From Pseudovirgaria hyperparasitica (lineage: Eukaryota; Ascomycota; Dothideomycetes; Acrospermales; Acrospermaceae), in assembly GCF_010093815.1 (NCBI RefSeq), contig NW_022985555.1, forward strand, positions 186,001-250,000: 64,000 nucleotides of DNA, in the 5' to 3' direction. The position numbers and the translations under genes were made by a program. Positions 35,373 to 45,422 of this stretch are shown one piece after another. The notes under the pieces are model-generated. The model was not told the DNA's origin and made no database searches. It was given only the letters and a program-made list of their open reading frames with translations. How positions within the stretch are numbered: the stretch's first letter is position 1; each line of letters opens with the position of its first letter.

Positions 35373-36254
35373 ATGAACGCGATCCGCCGCGTGCGCGAGC
35401 TCAACAAACGAGAGTTGGAGGCTGGTATTACCCCGGAAGGATCATGGCACGTCGACTACCGCGACACCGCGTACATCTACGTTGGTGGACTACATCTAGA
35501 CCTCTCTGAGGGCGACATCATTACCATATTTTCCCAATTCGGGGAGCCAGTCTTCATCAACCTCGTGCGAGATAAGGAAACTGGCAAGAGCAGAGGCTTC
35601 TGTTTCCTCAAGTATGAGGATCAGAGAAGCACAGATCTTGCTGTGGACAACCTCGGTGGGGCAGAGGTCATGGGAAAACTCCTTAGTGTCGATCACACAC
35701 GATATAAGAAGAGAGATGGCGAGGACGTTGGCGATAACACTGGAGGTGACGCCGTGATGAAGGACGTCGCAGATGAGAGCGAAAGCGAGGAAGAGGTTGA
35801 GAAGCGCCCACTTTCAAAGGAAGAGAAGGAGCTTGCTGAGCTCATGCGAGATCACGACGACGATGACCCTATGAAAGCATACTTGATAGAGCAGAAGAAA
35901 GAAGAGGTCGCGGCGGCGCTGAAAAGGTTACCTAAGGACAAGGGTAAAGGCAAGGACAAGGATAGAACTCATCGGCACCACCACCGGTCTCGCAAACATC
36001 GCACCCATTCGGACTCCCAAGACCGTGAGATTCACAGAGACAGAGAAAGCGAGCGAGCAAACTCCAGAGGCAAGGTTCATGAGAAAAGCTCCCGACGGCA
36101 CCGCTCTCGAACACCAGAAGGGCGCGATCGACACCGACGAAGCCCACCGATGAGCGAACTATCAGAACCAAAGCGTAGAAGGAGACAAGATGACAGTAAT
36201 TTCTCACGCGAGCGAAGGAGGAGCCCGTCTAGTAGAGATACCAGGCCGCGTTGA
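35373..36254 (+). CDS. IST3: RRM protein of the U2 snRNP / RES complex (Ist3/Snu17, Cwf29, RBMX2 type)
   Basis: A single exon of 293 residues from the ATG at 35373 (MNAIRRVRELNKREL). The N-terminus matches the RBMX2/Ist3 family (W-H-x-D-Y-R-D-T-A-Y-I-Y-V-G-G-L), with RNP2 IYVGGL at about 35 and RNP1 SRGFCFLKY at about 75, followed by LLSVDHTRYKK. Family members bind Pml1 and Bud13 in the RES complex and sit on the U2 snRNP, supporting splicing of weak introns and retention of unspliced RNA. The long C-terminal part is acidic first, then K/H/R-rich with RS-like dipeptides (RRSPSSRDTRPR), usual in filamentous fungi and metazoa but absent in yeast Ist3. No introns. Confidence 0.92.
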   Translation: MNAIRRVRELNKRELEAGITPEGSWHVDYRDTAYIYVGGLHLDLSEGDIITIFSQFGEPVFINLVRDKETGKSRGFCFLKYEDQRSTDLAVDNLGGAEVMGKLLSVDHTRYKKRDGEDVGDNTGGDAVMKDVADESESEEEVEKRPLSKEEKELAELMRDHDDDDPMKAYLIEQKKEEVAAALKRLPKDKGKGKDKDRTHRHHHRSRKHRTHSDSQDREIHRDRESERANSRGKVHEKSSRRHRSRTPEGRDRHRRSPPMSELSEPKRRRRQDDSNFSRERRRSPSSRDTRPR

Positions 36255-36413
36255 TCAACGCTGGTCCCATGCTGTGGGAATCATTCACGACGAGATGGTT
36301 ATTTCAAAATTAATTACAAGGCTTACTGCTATAGTGATACCTAGTTGGTAGAAACTGACCTGACACCACCTGCGGCTCCCCAACGAGTCTTCCTGCCATT
36401 GCCTTGGTGCTTA

Positions 36414-37319
36414 TCAACCGGTCGTAGCTTTTGGTGCCAGCAGGTCACCCAAGTTGTTTTGGGTGTAATAGTCCGCACGTATCTTATCGGCAACCTTGCT
36501 CACATCCTCCGCTCCATCATTCAGTGGATCGATATGCACCCTGAAAGGTCTCCTGCCATGAGCCGTACCTACTACCTCCACAATGGCTTTGGCGACATCG
36601 TTAACATCTGGGGGATTGTCCTTTGGAGTCATGTTCTCGAACGCCTTGTCGACGCGCTGCGATACCCCTTGATAGGCTCCGGTCTCGTACTCAATCGCGA
36701 CGTTCGTATCATGAGGGCGAGCCGCATTCGTGAAATGGTTTGTGCCAGTAGGAAAGGCGCCCGGAACGACAATTGACGTCTCTATCCCCCAAAGCGATAA
36801 CTCAGCAGCCATGCTGACCGCCAACGAGTCCATGGCCGCTTTTGCCGCAAAGTACGGCCCTAGAAAGGGCGGCATCGCGCCCCTTGTGCTAGTCGATCCG
36901 ACATATAAAACCAACCCGGTTCCTTTCTTCCGCATGTACGGCAGGAATGCACGGTTGAGTCGATGGGTGCCCAGCGCATTGACGTCAAACATGCTCAGCA
37001 GCTGGTCCGGTGTGAAAGCCTCTAGAGGACCGAAACCCATGTGACCAGCATTGTGAACCACGACGTCTAAAGAGCCCGCCTCGGTGATGACCTTCTCGAC
37101 AGCCGCTTTGCAACTTTCGTCCTTAGTCACATCGAGCTCGAGGGCATGAATTTCCAGACCGTGCTCTTTATTGAAAGTACTGTCTTTTTCTACAGCCGCA
37201 GATTCTGTCCTAAGACTCCGGTGACCAGCATAGACGTTATGGCCAGCTTTAGCCAACGCGCGGGCTGTAAGTGCACCGAAGCCGCTGGATGCACCTGTAA
37301 TGAGGATCGTATAGCCCAT
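36414..37319 (-). CDS. Short-chain dehydrogenase/reductase
   Basis: A single minus-strand exon of 301 residues. It has the Rossmann motif TGASSGFG (8-15), the D-V segment LDVT (about 62-65), NAG (90-92), a catalytic Ser in VGSTSTRG (about 142-144) and the YFAAK motif (Tyr156, Lys160), followed by VVPGAFPTG. This is a classical NAD(P)-dependent SDR acting on small alcohols or ketones; the exact substrate cannot be read from sequence. No signal or membrane segments. It ends 160 bp from the 3' end of the RRM gene, convergent. Confidence 0.92.
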   Translation of the reverse strand: MGYTILITGASSGFGALTARALAKAGHNVYAGHRSLRTESAAVEKDSTFNKEHGLEIHALELDVTKDESCKAAVEKVITEAGSLDVVVHNAGHMGFGPLEAFTPDQLLSMFDVNALGTHRLNRAFLPYMRKKGTGLVLYVGSTSTRGAMPPFLGPYFAAKAAMDSLAVSMAAELSLWGIETSIVVPGAFPTGTNHFTNAARPHDTNVAIEYETGAYQGVSQRVDKAFENMTPKDNPPDVNDVAKAIVEVVGTAHGRRPFRVHIDPLNDGAEDVSKVADKIRADYYTQNNLGDLLAPKATTG

Positions 37320-38409
37320 ACTCGGTGTATTGTTGGCGATAGGCGTGGTGGTGTGGTGACCAAAGACAGATGTAGCTCGTGTTCGCTATTCTGACGTAAC
37401 ACGATGTACGCAGGGTAGTCAATGTCTCAGGATCTTCTGTGACGTTCAGCCTCGTCCACAACCTTATATTGCTCCAGCTGAGGCTTACCTCCGTTGCGGC
37501 TCCTACTATCGTACCTTGCAGCGTGCGCCGGGGAGAAATCGGAACTGAAAATCAGGTTAAGTCCCTAAATTCCAGGCTTGAATATTGAGCGGCTTTAGCA
37601 AAGATGCTGGAAGCCGATCAACGAAGGGGCGTGGAATCGCAGACCTATCGGGCTTGGATTAATAATAGAAGCTTCTGACATGTATAATAGACAGCGCGGG
37701 GCAGCAAGCATGTATAAGCAGAAGGATCAATAAGCTAGGTCTCTTCACAATACAATGACCAGGATAGTCACTACCTCGATTGTTGGGACGTAGCAGCCTT
37801 GTATGATGGTTGAAACCAAAGTAATACATGGCCTTCTCAATGAGAATGACCGGGCGCCTATTTATCGCATCCCAAATCATAGGAGCGCCTTTGGTGTAAT
37901 TATCTTGGTGAAAAGCAATTGGCTATCTGACAGGGCTGCGGCGTAGAAGTGAACGTGAATGTAATGCACGAATCGGCGTTCGACTTACTAGCTACTTACT
38001 TGTTGGGCTTGTTGCGATGACGTTAAAGCGGCCTGTGAAACTATATGTACAACGGTACGAGTCGTGACTGCCTTGATTTCTGAGCCCTACGGGTCGTGTC
38101 TCTTACCAAAGTGCATATAAGCTACGAACCGTGTTTTGGGGATGTGGCTGCAGGCGTGTGATCAGTGACTGTAGGCAGGAATGATGGTATATGAGCGCCA
38201 ATGGCGTGTCAAAGGAAAGTAGTTTAATGTTTTAATCTTGATAAGGAGGGTATCGCTTATATGTAGTGTTGTTTGCTGAGCAGCACAACTTGGTGTACGA
38301 AACCTAAAATGAGTAGATGAGAAACGCCCGCTGCTATGCTCCAGTACCAAACTCCAAATTTCAAGTACAGCGGCGAGATGCGAAGTATTATCGCTACCGA
38401 AAAGGCTAC
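37320..38409. other. Intergenic region of 1.1 kb
   Basis: Sequence upstream of the SDR and downstream of Syf2. Frames of up to 83 codons are present but none has motif or splice support. Confidence 0.55.
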
Positions 38410-39207
38410 TCATAGTGCTGTGCCGCGCTCGAAACTTTCCCGTATGTCGGCCGTATACTTGTTGTAGAACCGTGCCAGTTTCTCGTTGAATTGCTTATTT
38501 TTCTGGTTAATGTATGTGACGTCGCCGCCTTCTTCTTCCAGACCTCGGTCACGTCGCTTCCTCATCCGAATCTCTTCAGCCTTCTTCAGATCGCTGACGA
38601 GACGGTCCACAGCCGCTTTGTCGGGCTTGTTCTTGGTGAAGTCACCGAGTGAGTCCGCTGTCGAGAACAGGTTACCTTCATTGTCAACGGCAACTAACTC
38701 GCCGTCCTCGGCTTCGATAATTTCGAGCTCGCCTTTCTGCGCAGCCTCTTGTATTTTATCAGCCTTTTCTTTCTTGTATGCCTGAAGATCTGGAGCGTCC
38801 ATCTCGCGCAATTGTCGCTTGTACACCTTGCGCGCATCTTGTCTGTAGTCTTGAAATGCTACGTCTCCTTTGTGCCGTGCCTTCTTATCCATACGTCTGT
38901 CCCACTTCTCGCTCTCCTCGACAGTCCAGTCCCACGCTCTCTTGCGCTCAAAATCTTCGCCCGAGGCCTCAGTGTCAGCCTTCAGGAGCTTATGTGAGGC
39001 GTTTTCGCGCTGCCGCTGAAGCTTAGTGAGCATCTCGTGATCTGTGGCCATCTTTTTCGCTTCCATAGTAGAAGCCTTCATATTATCCTTCCTGCTCTGT
39101 GCTTGTCGCGCTTTCAAAGCTTTGAATCTGGCCATGCGGTCGGCCGCAGAATCGCGTGTGTTTCCATCATTCGTTTCGATCTGGGGTATTGGGGTTTCCT
39201 CAGCCAT
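38410..39207 (-). CDS. SYF2: Pre-mRNA-splicing factor Syf2
   Basis: A single minus-strand exon. I place the start at the ATG at 39207 (MAEETPIPQ), giving 265 residues; the frame extends 11 codons upstream to another Met. The protein is charged and helical throughout. Family marks are RMARFKALKARQAQSRK near the N-terminus, ERKRAWDWTVEESEKWD in the middle, the basic KKARHKGDVAFQDYRQDARKVYKRQ (read as successive blocks) and the C-terminal INQKNKQFNEKLARFY. Syf2 belongs to the NineTeen complex and is part of the activated spliceosome. With the Ist3-type gene 3 kb away, the window carries two splicing genes, without evidence that they are co-regulated. Confidence 0.93.
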   Translation of the reverse strand: MAEETPIPQIETNDGNTRDSAADRMARFKALKARQAQSRKDNMKASTMEAKKMATDHEMLTKLQRQRENASHKLLKADTEASGEDFERKRAWDWTVEESEKWDRRMDKKARHKGDVAFQDYRQDARKVYKRQLREMDAPDLQAYKKEKADKIQEAAQKGELEIIEAEDGELVAVDNEGNLFSTADSLGDFTKNKPDKAAVDRLVSDLKKAEEIRMRKRRDRGLEEEGGDVTYINQKNKQFNEKLARFYNKYTADIRESFERGTAL

Positions 39208-39483
39208 GGGGATGTTATGCGTGCTAGGTGTGGCCAGCAATGTGGTTTCTTGAGTTTTATGGTTATCTGTGCGTCGGGACTAGAAGTAATCATGTAGATC
39301 TAGCATGTCTCCAGGGCTATGGATAGTTCACAGGGTAAGACCGAGATAATCCCGGCAAGCCCTCATGCCTCCATTCTAAGGCAGACATTAATAGTGGTAG
39401 AGTGTGAGATTCTCTGTATTCTACACGTTAAATAGGTTTTTCATTCAAATGATTCTGACAGAAAAGTATTTCGGCGCTGGAAT

Positions 39484-40473
39484 TCAGATTTTGACTACCA
39501 CTCTTCCCCTGGCGCGGCCAGAATGTGCCCTGTCGAATGCCTCCTGATACTGATCCAATTGCCAAGCACTATCAATATGTACGTGCAACCTGCCATCGTC
39601 GAACAATTTGGCTATCGATTCCAGCTGGTGACCGAGGCTACTCAGGATGAAGAACATCGCTTTGGCTCCCGATGGAAGGCTCTCGGGCTCCTTGAAGCCT
39701 GGAACGATGCTGATCAAGGCGCCATTTTCCTTCAAGCCAGCCACAGCGTCGCAGAGGGTCTCTCCTGTATGATCCGCAGCACAGTTAAGGATCACATCAA
39801 ATTTCTTTGATTCCTCACCATTAACCCATTTTGTAATTGAGTACTTGTGATAGTCGATGACCTCGTCGGTCCCAAGACTAAAAACGAAGTCCTTGTTAGC
39901 AGGTCCACAAGTGCCCACGACAGTTGCACCCGTCAGCTTCGCGAACTGTACTGCAAACACACCGACACCACCAGACGCAGCTGTTATCAAGACCCTTTTA
40001 CCCATATTGGGCTTAGCAAGAATGTCCGTGACATGTGGTTCACTCATGCCTCCGTGAGTGAATAAGCCTTGATAAGCTGTTAGTGAAGATGTCGGTACAG
40101 CTGCAGCTTCAGTCCAGGTGAGTGACTTTGGTTTTAGGGCGATTGCACTGTGGTTTATATGTGCTAGCTGGCAGGCGGCTCCCTCGCCATAAGCATCGGT
40201 ATGACCGTAAACTTGATCACCAACTTTGAACTTCGAGCCCGGAACATTGGTGAGGATGGTGCCCGTCATGTCGTAGATTGGTATATGCTCCTCAGGCCAA
40301 TTTGTGAATGGGGCCCAACCAAGTTCTCCATTGGTTATTGCCGCTGCCTGTACCTGGATCAGATGTTCATTTTCCGGTGGCTGAGGCGCTGGAATCGTGT
40401 TCATCGAAAGCAACCCACTCTTGGTATTGAGTATTACTGCCCTGACGATCTTTGGGATGACTGGGTCCGCCAT
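39484..40473 (-). CDS. Medium-chain dehydrogenase/reductase, quinone oxidoreductase-like
   Basis: A single minus-strand exon of 329 residues. It has the GroES-like N-terminal half (GDQVYGHTDAYGEGA, AAAVPTSSLTAYQ) and the NADPH-binding half with the motif AASGGVGVFAVQFAK, then GTDEVIDY. There are no zinc ligands in the catalytic position, so this is a zinc-independent enoyl/quinone reductase type. It probably uses NADPH to reduce an alpha,beta-unsaturated ketone or quinone. The next gene downstream on the map is an epoxide hydrolase, and an MFS exporter follows; together they could serve detoxification, which is inference. Confidence 0.92.
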   Translation of the reverse strand: MADPVIPKIVRAVILNTKSGLLSMNTIPAPQPPENEHLIQVQAAAITNGELGWAPFTNWPEEHIPIYDMTGTILTNVPGSKFKVGDQVYGHTDAYGEGAACQLAHINHSAIALKPKSLTWTEAAAVPTSSLTAYQGLFTHGGMSEPHVTDILAKPNMGKRVLITAASGGVGVFAVQFAKLTGATVVGTCGPANKDFVFSLGTDEVIDYHKYSITKWVNGEESKKFDVILNCAADHTGETLCDAVAGLKENGALISIVPGFKEPESLPSGAKAMFFILSSLGHQLESIAKLFDDGRLHVHIDSAWQLDQYQEAFDRAHSGRARGRVVVKI

Positions 40474-42168
40474 AGCGCATGTTATTCAATGAGTGGGGAT
40501 GTTGGATCTGTTTGAGACTTGCAATATATGATATGTTGCTGGCAACAGCTGAGCTTTATATACAATCGAATGGTCGATACTGCTTTGTGACACTCTTAGC
40601 AGAACATTTTGGTTCAAGAAAGAGCATTGTTGGCAAGCGACTCGAGTACATTCGCCTAGGTCAGGTCGTTCGCGGCATAGATCATTTCATGGTACATTCT
40701 TTCTAGGTTGCAGTATGCAGAATGTTGAGTCATCACCTTCCATTCGTCCCGTTAAATGCAGCTTATGAGGTCGCCGCGATAACTTCCAGGTTTGAACATA
40801 GCGCCGTGTCGCACAATGAGACAACACACGGAGAAGCGAGGGTGCCCGTCTGAAAGCCTGATGATACATCAAGATGAGGTGGGAATGGCTTGATATGATG
40901 CAGCTTGGCTATATCGATTTATAGACATCTCCTCGGGCAACCCATCTAGGTTCCGAGTTTGCCAGTGCTTGGAACCGCTTAGTAAGATTTCAATTTCTCC
41001 TCCAACTTACGTTCTCGTACTAGCATCGTAGTTAGCGCTCACTGAGCATCCAAAACATTGTCTATTAAAGTGCATTCCTTCGATTCGCGGCAAGGAAAGC
41101 TACTCTAGCACTCGTTACGGTCATGACGGTAGTCAACCCGCCAGTGCTTGATAGTGGCAATGAAGCACATATTAGTCAGCTACCTGCTGTACCTTGACGC
41201 CTATAATAAGCCTCGTTCCGCTGAGATAGGGATACGGTCCCGAAGACGATCACAACCACATCACGATAATCACATGTACATACAACCCCAACTCCAAGAC
41301 TGACTAGGCTCTCCACACAATGTTCTCGTTCGCGAACGTCCGACCAATTCCCTTTTCCGACGGGGTTCCACAGCACTCGGATCCTGAAGCGGCTTACGAG
41401 GGTCCATCCGTGGGTTGGTTGATACAGAATCATGAATTGGCGCACCAGGTGATCGCATGTCATCCAGACTTACAGTAGGGCGTGCTCGACGACTCTGAGC
41501 TTGCGCTCCTTAAGGCTTACGCGCAGGATCCGAGTGAGTCATGCGAGCTAAAGAAAAACAACAATAGAGGTTTGGTTGCGCATGCGATCGAAAACAAAGC
41601 TTTTGATGAGACCAAATGAAGAATGAGATGGGGCGCAAACTGCCATTGGTACCAAAGACGGAGGGCGTGGAGGGTAGTCCATAGCGTGGTGCGACTGAGG
41701 TGTGCATTGAATAACCATCCATGGCTTATTCATGAATGAAGAATTTGGGTCGCTCCAGTCTCGTGCGCTTTGAGACTCAGCACTCCAGATAAGCTATCGA
41801 GATTTGAGGAATTAGGACATATGCCACGAAGTTTCATCCAACAATTCACTGTCAAGCGCGCGCGTGCCTAAGTCGACCGGTGTAATGTTAAAACTTCTGC
41901 TTTCACTCTACCGGACAAGTAGTCAGTCACAGCACTGTGCCAGACCGACAGTGCGCAACTGCTACCATGGTTCTCTCCATACATCCATTGACTCAACGGT
42001 AATACACTTTCTTATAGCCAAAGTGATTATAAAGTTAGTAGCTAGGCCAAAGTCTCACTGTGTGTCCGAGAGGGGTGGGCACTAATTACCTTCCCCGCAA
42101 ACCGGCATGGATGGATCCATTTGATCTTAGCTCAAAACTACAATGACTTAACAGCTGTCCATCGAGGA
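40474..42168. other. Divergent intergenic region of 1.7 kb
   Basis: Holds the promoters of the reductase (minus) and the epoxide hydrolase (plus), and one interrupted frame at 41320-41619. Other frames are short and overlapping. No repeat family recognised. Confidence 0.5.
41320..41619 (+). pseudogene. Interrupted frame, possible gene remnant
   Basis: A frame of 99 codons starting MFSFANVRPIPFSDG is interrupted once by TAG (41476-41478) and then stays open (GVLDDSELALLKAYAQDPS) to a TGA at 41617. No intron boundaries that would remove the TAG and leave a plausible length were found. The composition looks protein-like in both halves, but no family is recognised. It may be a decayed small host gene or coincidence. 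Confidence 0.25.
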
Positions 42169-43482
42169 ATGTCTTCATTTGCAGACTACAGCAGACAAAC
42201 AATGTCGTACAACAAGGTTCCCGTCACCTGTAAGCTCGACCTCAAGCCTTTCAAGGCCCACCACTCTGAGCAGCAATTGGAGGACTTTAAGACGCTGCTT
42301 AGACTCACACCCATTGCTCCTGAGACCCATGAGAACACTACCCGACTCGATGGTCACTATGGGTTGTCCCGGGAATGGGCAATTCGCATGAAAGATGTCT
42401 GGCTGAACAAGTACGACTGGCGCAAAACCGAAGATCACATCAATTCTTTCAATAACTACACCACCCAGATCAAAGGCAAAGATGGCAAGGAATATACAAC
42501 TCATTTTGTTGCCATGTTCTCGGACAGCCCAGACGCTGTACCCGTCGCTCTCGTGCACGGCTGGCCTGGTAGCTTTCTTGAGTTTCTCCACTATCTCAAC
42601 CACGTGAAGAGCAGATATACATCTCAGGATTTGCCATACCACTTTATCGTTCCATCGATGACTGGATATGCTTACTCCAGTGGGCCCTCGATTACTACAG
42701 AATGGACAACTAACGATATTGCCTACGTGATCAACGAGCTCATGACTGGTCTCGGATTCGGAAGTGGCTATATATCTCACGGTGGCGATATCGGCAGCTT
42801 CGTCTCACGTATCCTCGCGGCTAAGTATGACAACTGCAAAGCCATCCACCTGAATTTCTGTATCACTGGTGGTGAACCCAAGGATGTTAAAAACGAAGAA
42901 ATTACCCCTCAAGAATGGGAAGGGATGAAGCGGCTTGCGGACTTTGGCACCTACGGAAACGCATATGCAAAGGAACACGGCACCAAAGGCGGTACAATTG
43001 GTCTTATCCTGGCATCCAATCCGTTGGCACTATTGTGCTGGATTGGAGAAAAATATATTGCCTGGACGGATGAGACGCCAAAAGATGAGGATATTCTGGA
43101 CTCAGTCATGCTATACTGGGTAACGGAGACATTTCCGCGGTGCATCTACCCCTACATCGACTTCTTTGGGCGCGGCAACGAGTCGACTGTCTTTCACGGA
43201 CATCCTGACTATTACGTGAAGAAGCCTATTGGATATTCGTATTTCCCGTTTGAATTAGGTCCTGTGCCTCTTGCCTGGGCAAAAACTACAGGCAATATTG
43301 TATTTCATCGTGCCCATAAGTCAGTAAGTGCATATTTTTCTACATCTCTCTGCAAAGAGGCACAAAAGCTTACGACAGTATAGGGTGGTCACTTTGCAGC
43401 ACTTGAAAAGCCAAAGGAACTATTCGAGGACCAAGAAGAGTTCATCAAGGGTTTGAACTGGAGCACTCTTGTAAGCAAATAG
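42169..43482 (+). CDS. Epoxide hydrolase with N-terminal EHN domain (microsomal type, alpha/beta-hydrolase)
   Basis: Two exons (42169-43323, 43384-43482) joined over a 60-nt intron (GTAAGT...TATAG) give 417 residues. The start is the ATG at 42169 or the one eleven codons later (MSYNKVPV). The N-terminal EHN domain includes the LDLKPFKAHHSEQQLEDFK region. The hydrolase core has the oxyanion-hole HGWPGS (His about 130), the nucleophile Asp in HGGDIGS (about 207), and the catalytic His in GGHFAALE (about 388), which lies in the second exon and would be lost without splicing. The enzyme hydrolyses epoxides to diols, either in detoxification or in secondary metabolism. There is no clear N-terminal membrane anchor, unlike animal microsomal EH. 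Confidence 0.93.
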
Positions 43483-45422
43483 ATGTCTCGTCGAGCACTT
43501 GGTACAAGGAATTACCAGGATGAAGCGCAAGTATCAGACCCCAAATCGATGGATGTAGAGGGTGAACTTAAACATCTTCACGTCACCAATGATCGTGTAT
43601 ATCATCGAAAATTACATCATCGCTTTGACGGAAGCAAGGTGCCGGGCTCCATATCCAACTGTGTTTTTCTTATCAGACATCTGCAGCTGTCCAGCATTTC
43701 GATTGACCAAGATCTCCTCTGCTCCCTAACCCTATCTTAGTCTCTCAGCAGTCCCCACCGGTATCCATATATTCTGCTTACCTTAAATAAGTTTTGCTGG
43801 TGAGCTCTTTCTCAAGGTCGCAATATCTCCCTTGCATCTGCTCCATAGTCCTGGGATTAATGCCGCACAACTGCCTCACGAAATGCGCTCTCCAGCCCTC
43901 TCTCAATCATGACTCCTTCGACATTCCTGTAGTTCTGTTCCCCAACTATCATAGCTAGCATTACGAATGTAGCGTTCTAGAGATCCCTCGGACGTCATGT
44001 CCGGCGGTATCTTGAAGTGCCCTAGGTCCTCTGAAATCACCTTCAAGAGCTGCTGCCCGGATGGCTGAATGGCAACAACATTAATTGAATACAGACTTGC
44101 ATACTTGCACTGATAGGATATCAGCGCAAGACTATCTGTGTGGTAGTATTGTTGTCCTATGACTAGGAGCGTTTCGGAAGCTCTTTTGCATCAAATTTCC
44201 CAATCGTCTTGACCTGTCTCCTCTTCCCAAACAGCGTGAAAAGGGGTATCGATCTCATAAGCTTGAAACATGTCTGATCGGAACTCTGCTGCAAAGTTAT
44301 GTTGCATCCCAAGCCTGACTCGTTTCTAACTTAAATGCTGGTTGACTTTTGAGAGAACCTAGAAGTCTTCGCACTCTTTGACTTAGAACCTTCGAATCTC
44401 ATCTCCGACTTGCTATCCTCTTAGCTCCCATTCTATAAAATAGGTGGTGTTATAGAGGTTCGTTAAAGAATCGGGTGATATAGAAGGAAATCGGGTGGAG
44501 ATCGGGTATAAATCGGGCTCAGATCGGGTACGGGTCGGGTACAAATCGGGTAAAAATAAGCCACCTCTGAACTGAACTTTTCGTTGGGCCCTAGAACCTG
44601 CCTGAATGTTTACCTTTCTAGACCAAATTGCAATTTACATGATACATCCTGGCGTATGCGGGGTAAGATCCTCGAATCATTGGCCGGCGAGGATGTCGTA
44701 CCCTCATCCGTGGGCCGTGGCTGAAGATAAGCCGCTTATTTTCCGATTCATCGATCTCGGATGAGTAAGTTCTTAATCGATTGAGTGTACAATTGAAGCT
44801 GTAAAGTATCTTGAAAGACTGAGTCTGTCATGTGAATTTACTTTCTCTTGTCCACTCTCTTTGAGCTAACCTAAGGACGCGTCCATTTTCTACAAATCCT
44901 GTACATATTACGCCTACTTCACTATCAGCTAACCTATCTCATTTGTTAGGTAACATATTATTAGTAAACAATTAGGATACCTTAGTAGATATGTTTGACA
45001 GCTGCAATAAAGAACAGATACGCCTCATTGTCGAGTCAGTCAGTCCGTCGCCCTGCACTTTGATTCGATGCTAGGGGGCGTCCCTCGGAGACGTGCCGCC
45101 GGAGAATAGCTCAGGTATCTCTGATACCCGCTATATGAACTGAGATACTCCAGATCCCTTCAAAGGGACTCCATCTCCGGACGGAAAGATGTTAACTTGC
45201 CACGGAGTGCATAGAGCGGATGCCAGTCTTGTATCGTCGACAGATATACCAGAGCTTATCTATTCCCCAGCAACGACCCCTAACCCCCGACCTCAGCTGC
45301 CAGCCTTGCAGCTCGTGGATTTGTTCTGTAGATCGACTCTACATAACTACGAGAGCCGCTGAGTCGAGCTTCATATGTTTTTCTAAGATAGCAGACCTTG
45401 TCACGAGTAATCGCCCGCCATC
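43483..45422. other. Gene-free region of 1.9 kb with a phased repeat
   Basis: Contains no supportable gene. The centre (about 44450-44560) holds the 11-bp TCGGG array, and 44880-45000 is AT-rich with repeated TTAG/CTAA words. The whole stretch looks like decayed repetitive sequence, but no element ends or coding part could be named. The last 350 bp probably contain the promoter of the MFS gene. Confidence 0.5.
44471..44556. repeat. TCGGG array with 11-bp phasing
   Basis: TCGGG starts at 44491, 44502, 44513, 44524, 44535 and 44546, six copies exactly 11 bp apart, with a seventh at 44471. The consensus unit is ATCGGGTAnnn; the CGGG core is kept while the spacer bases differ. Confidence 0.9.

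Noticed and set aside
45086-45098. CGG-N7-CCG, a Zn2Cys6-type binding site upstream of the MFS gene
   Set aside because: A six-base constraint is expected about once per 4 kb, so a single copy carries no weight.
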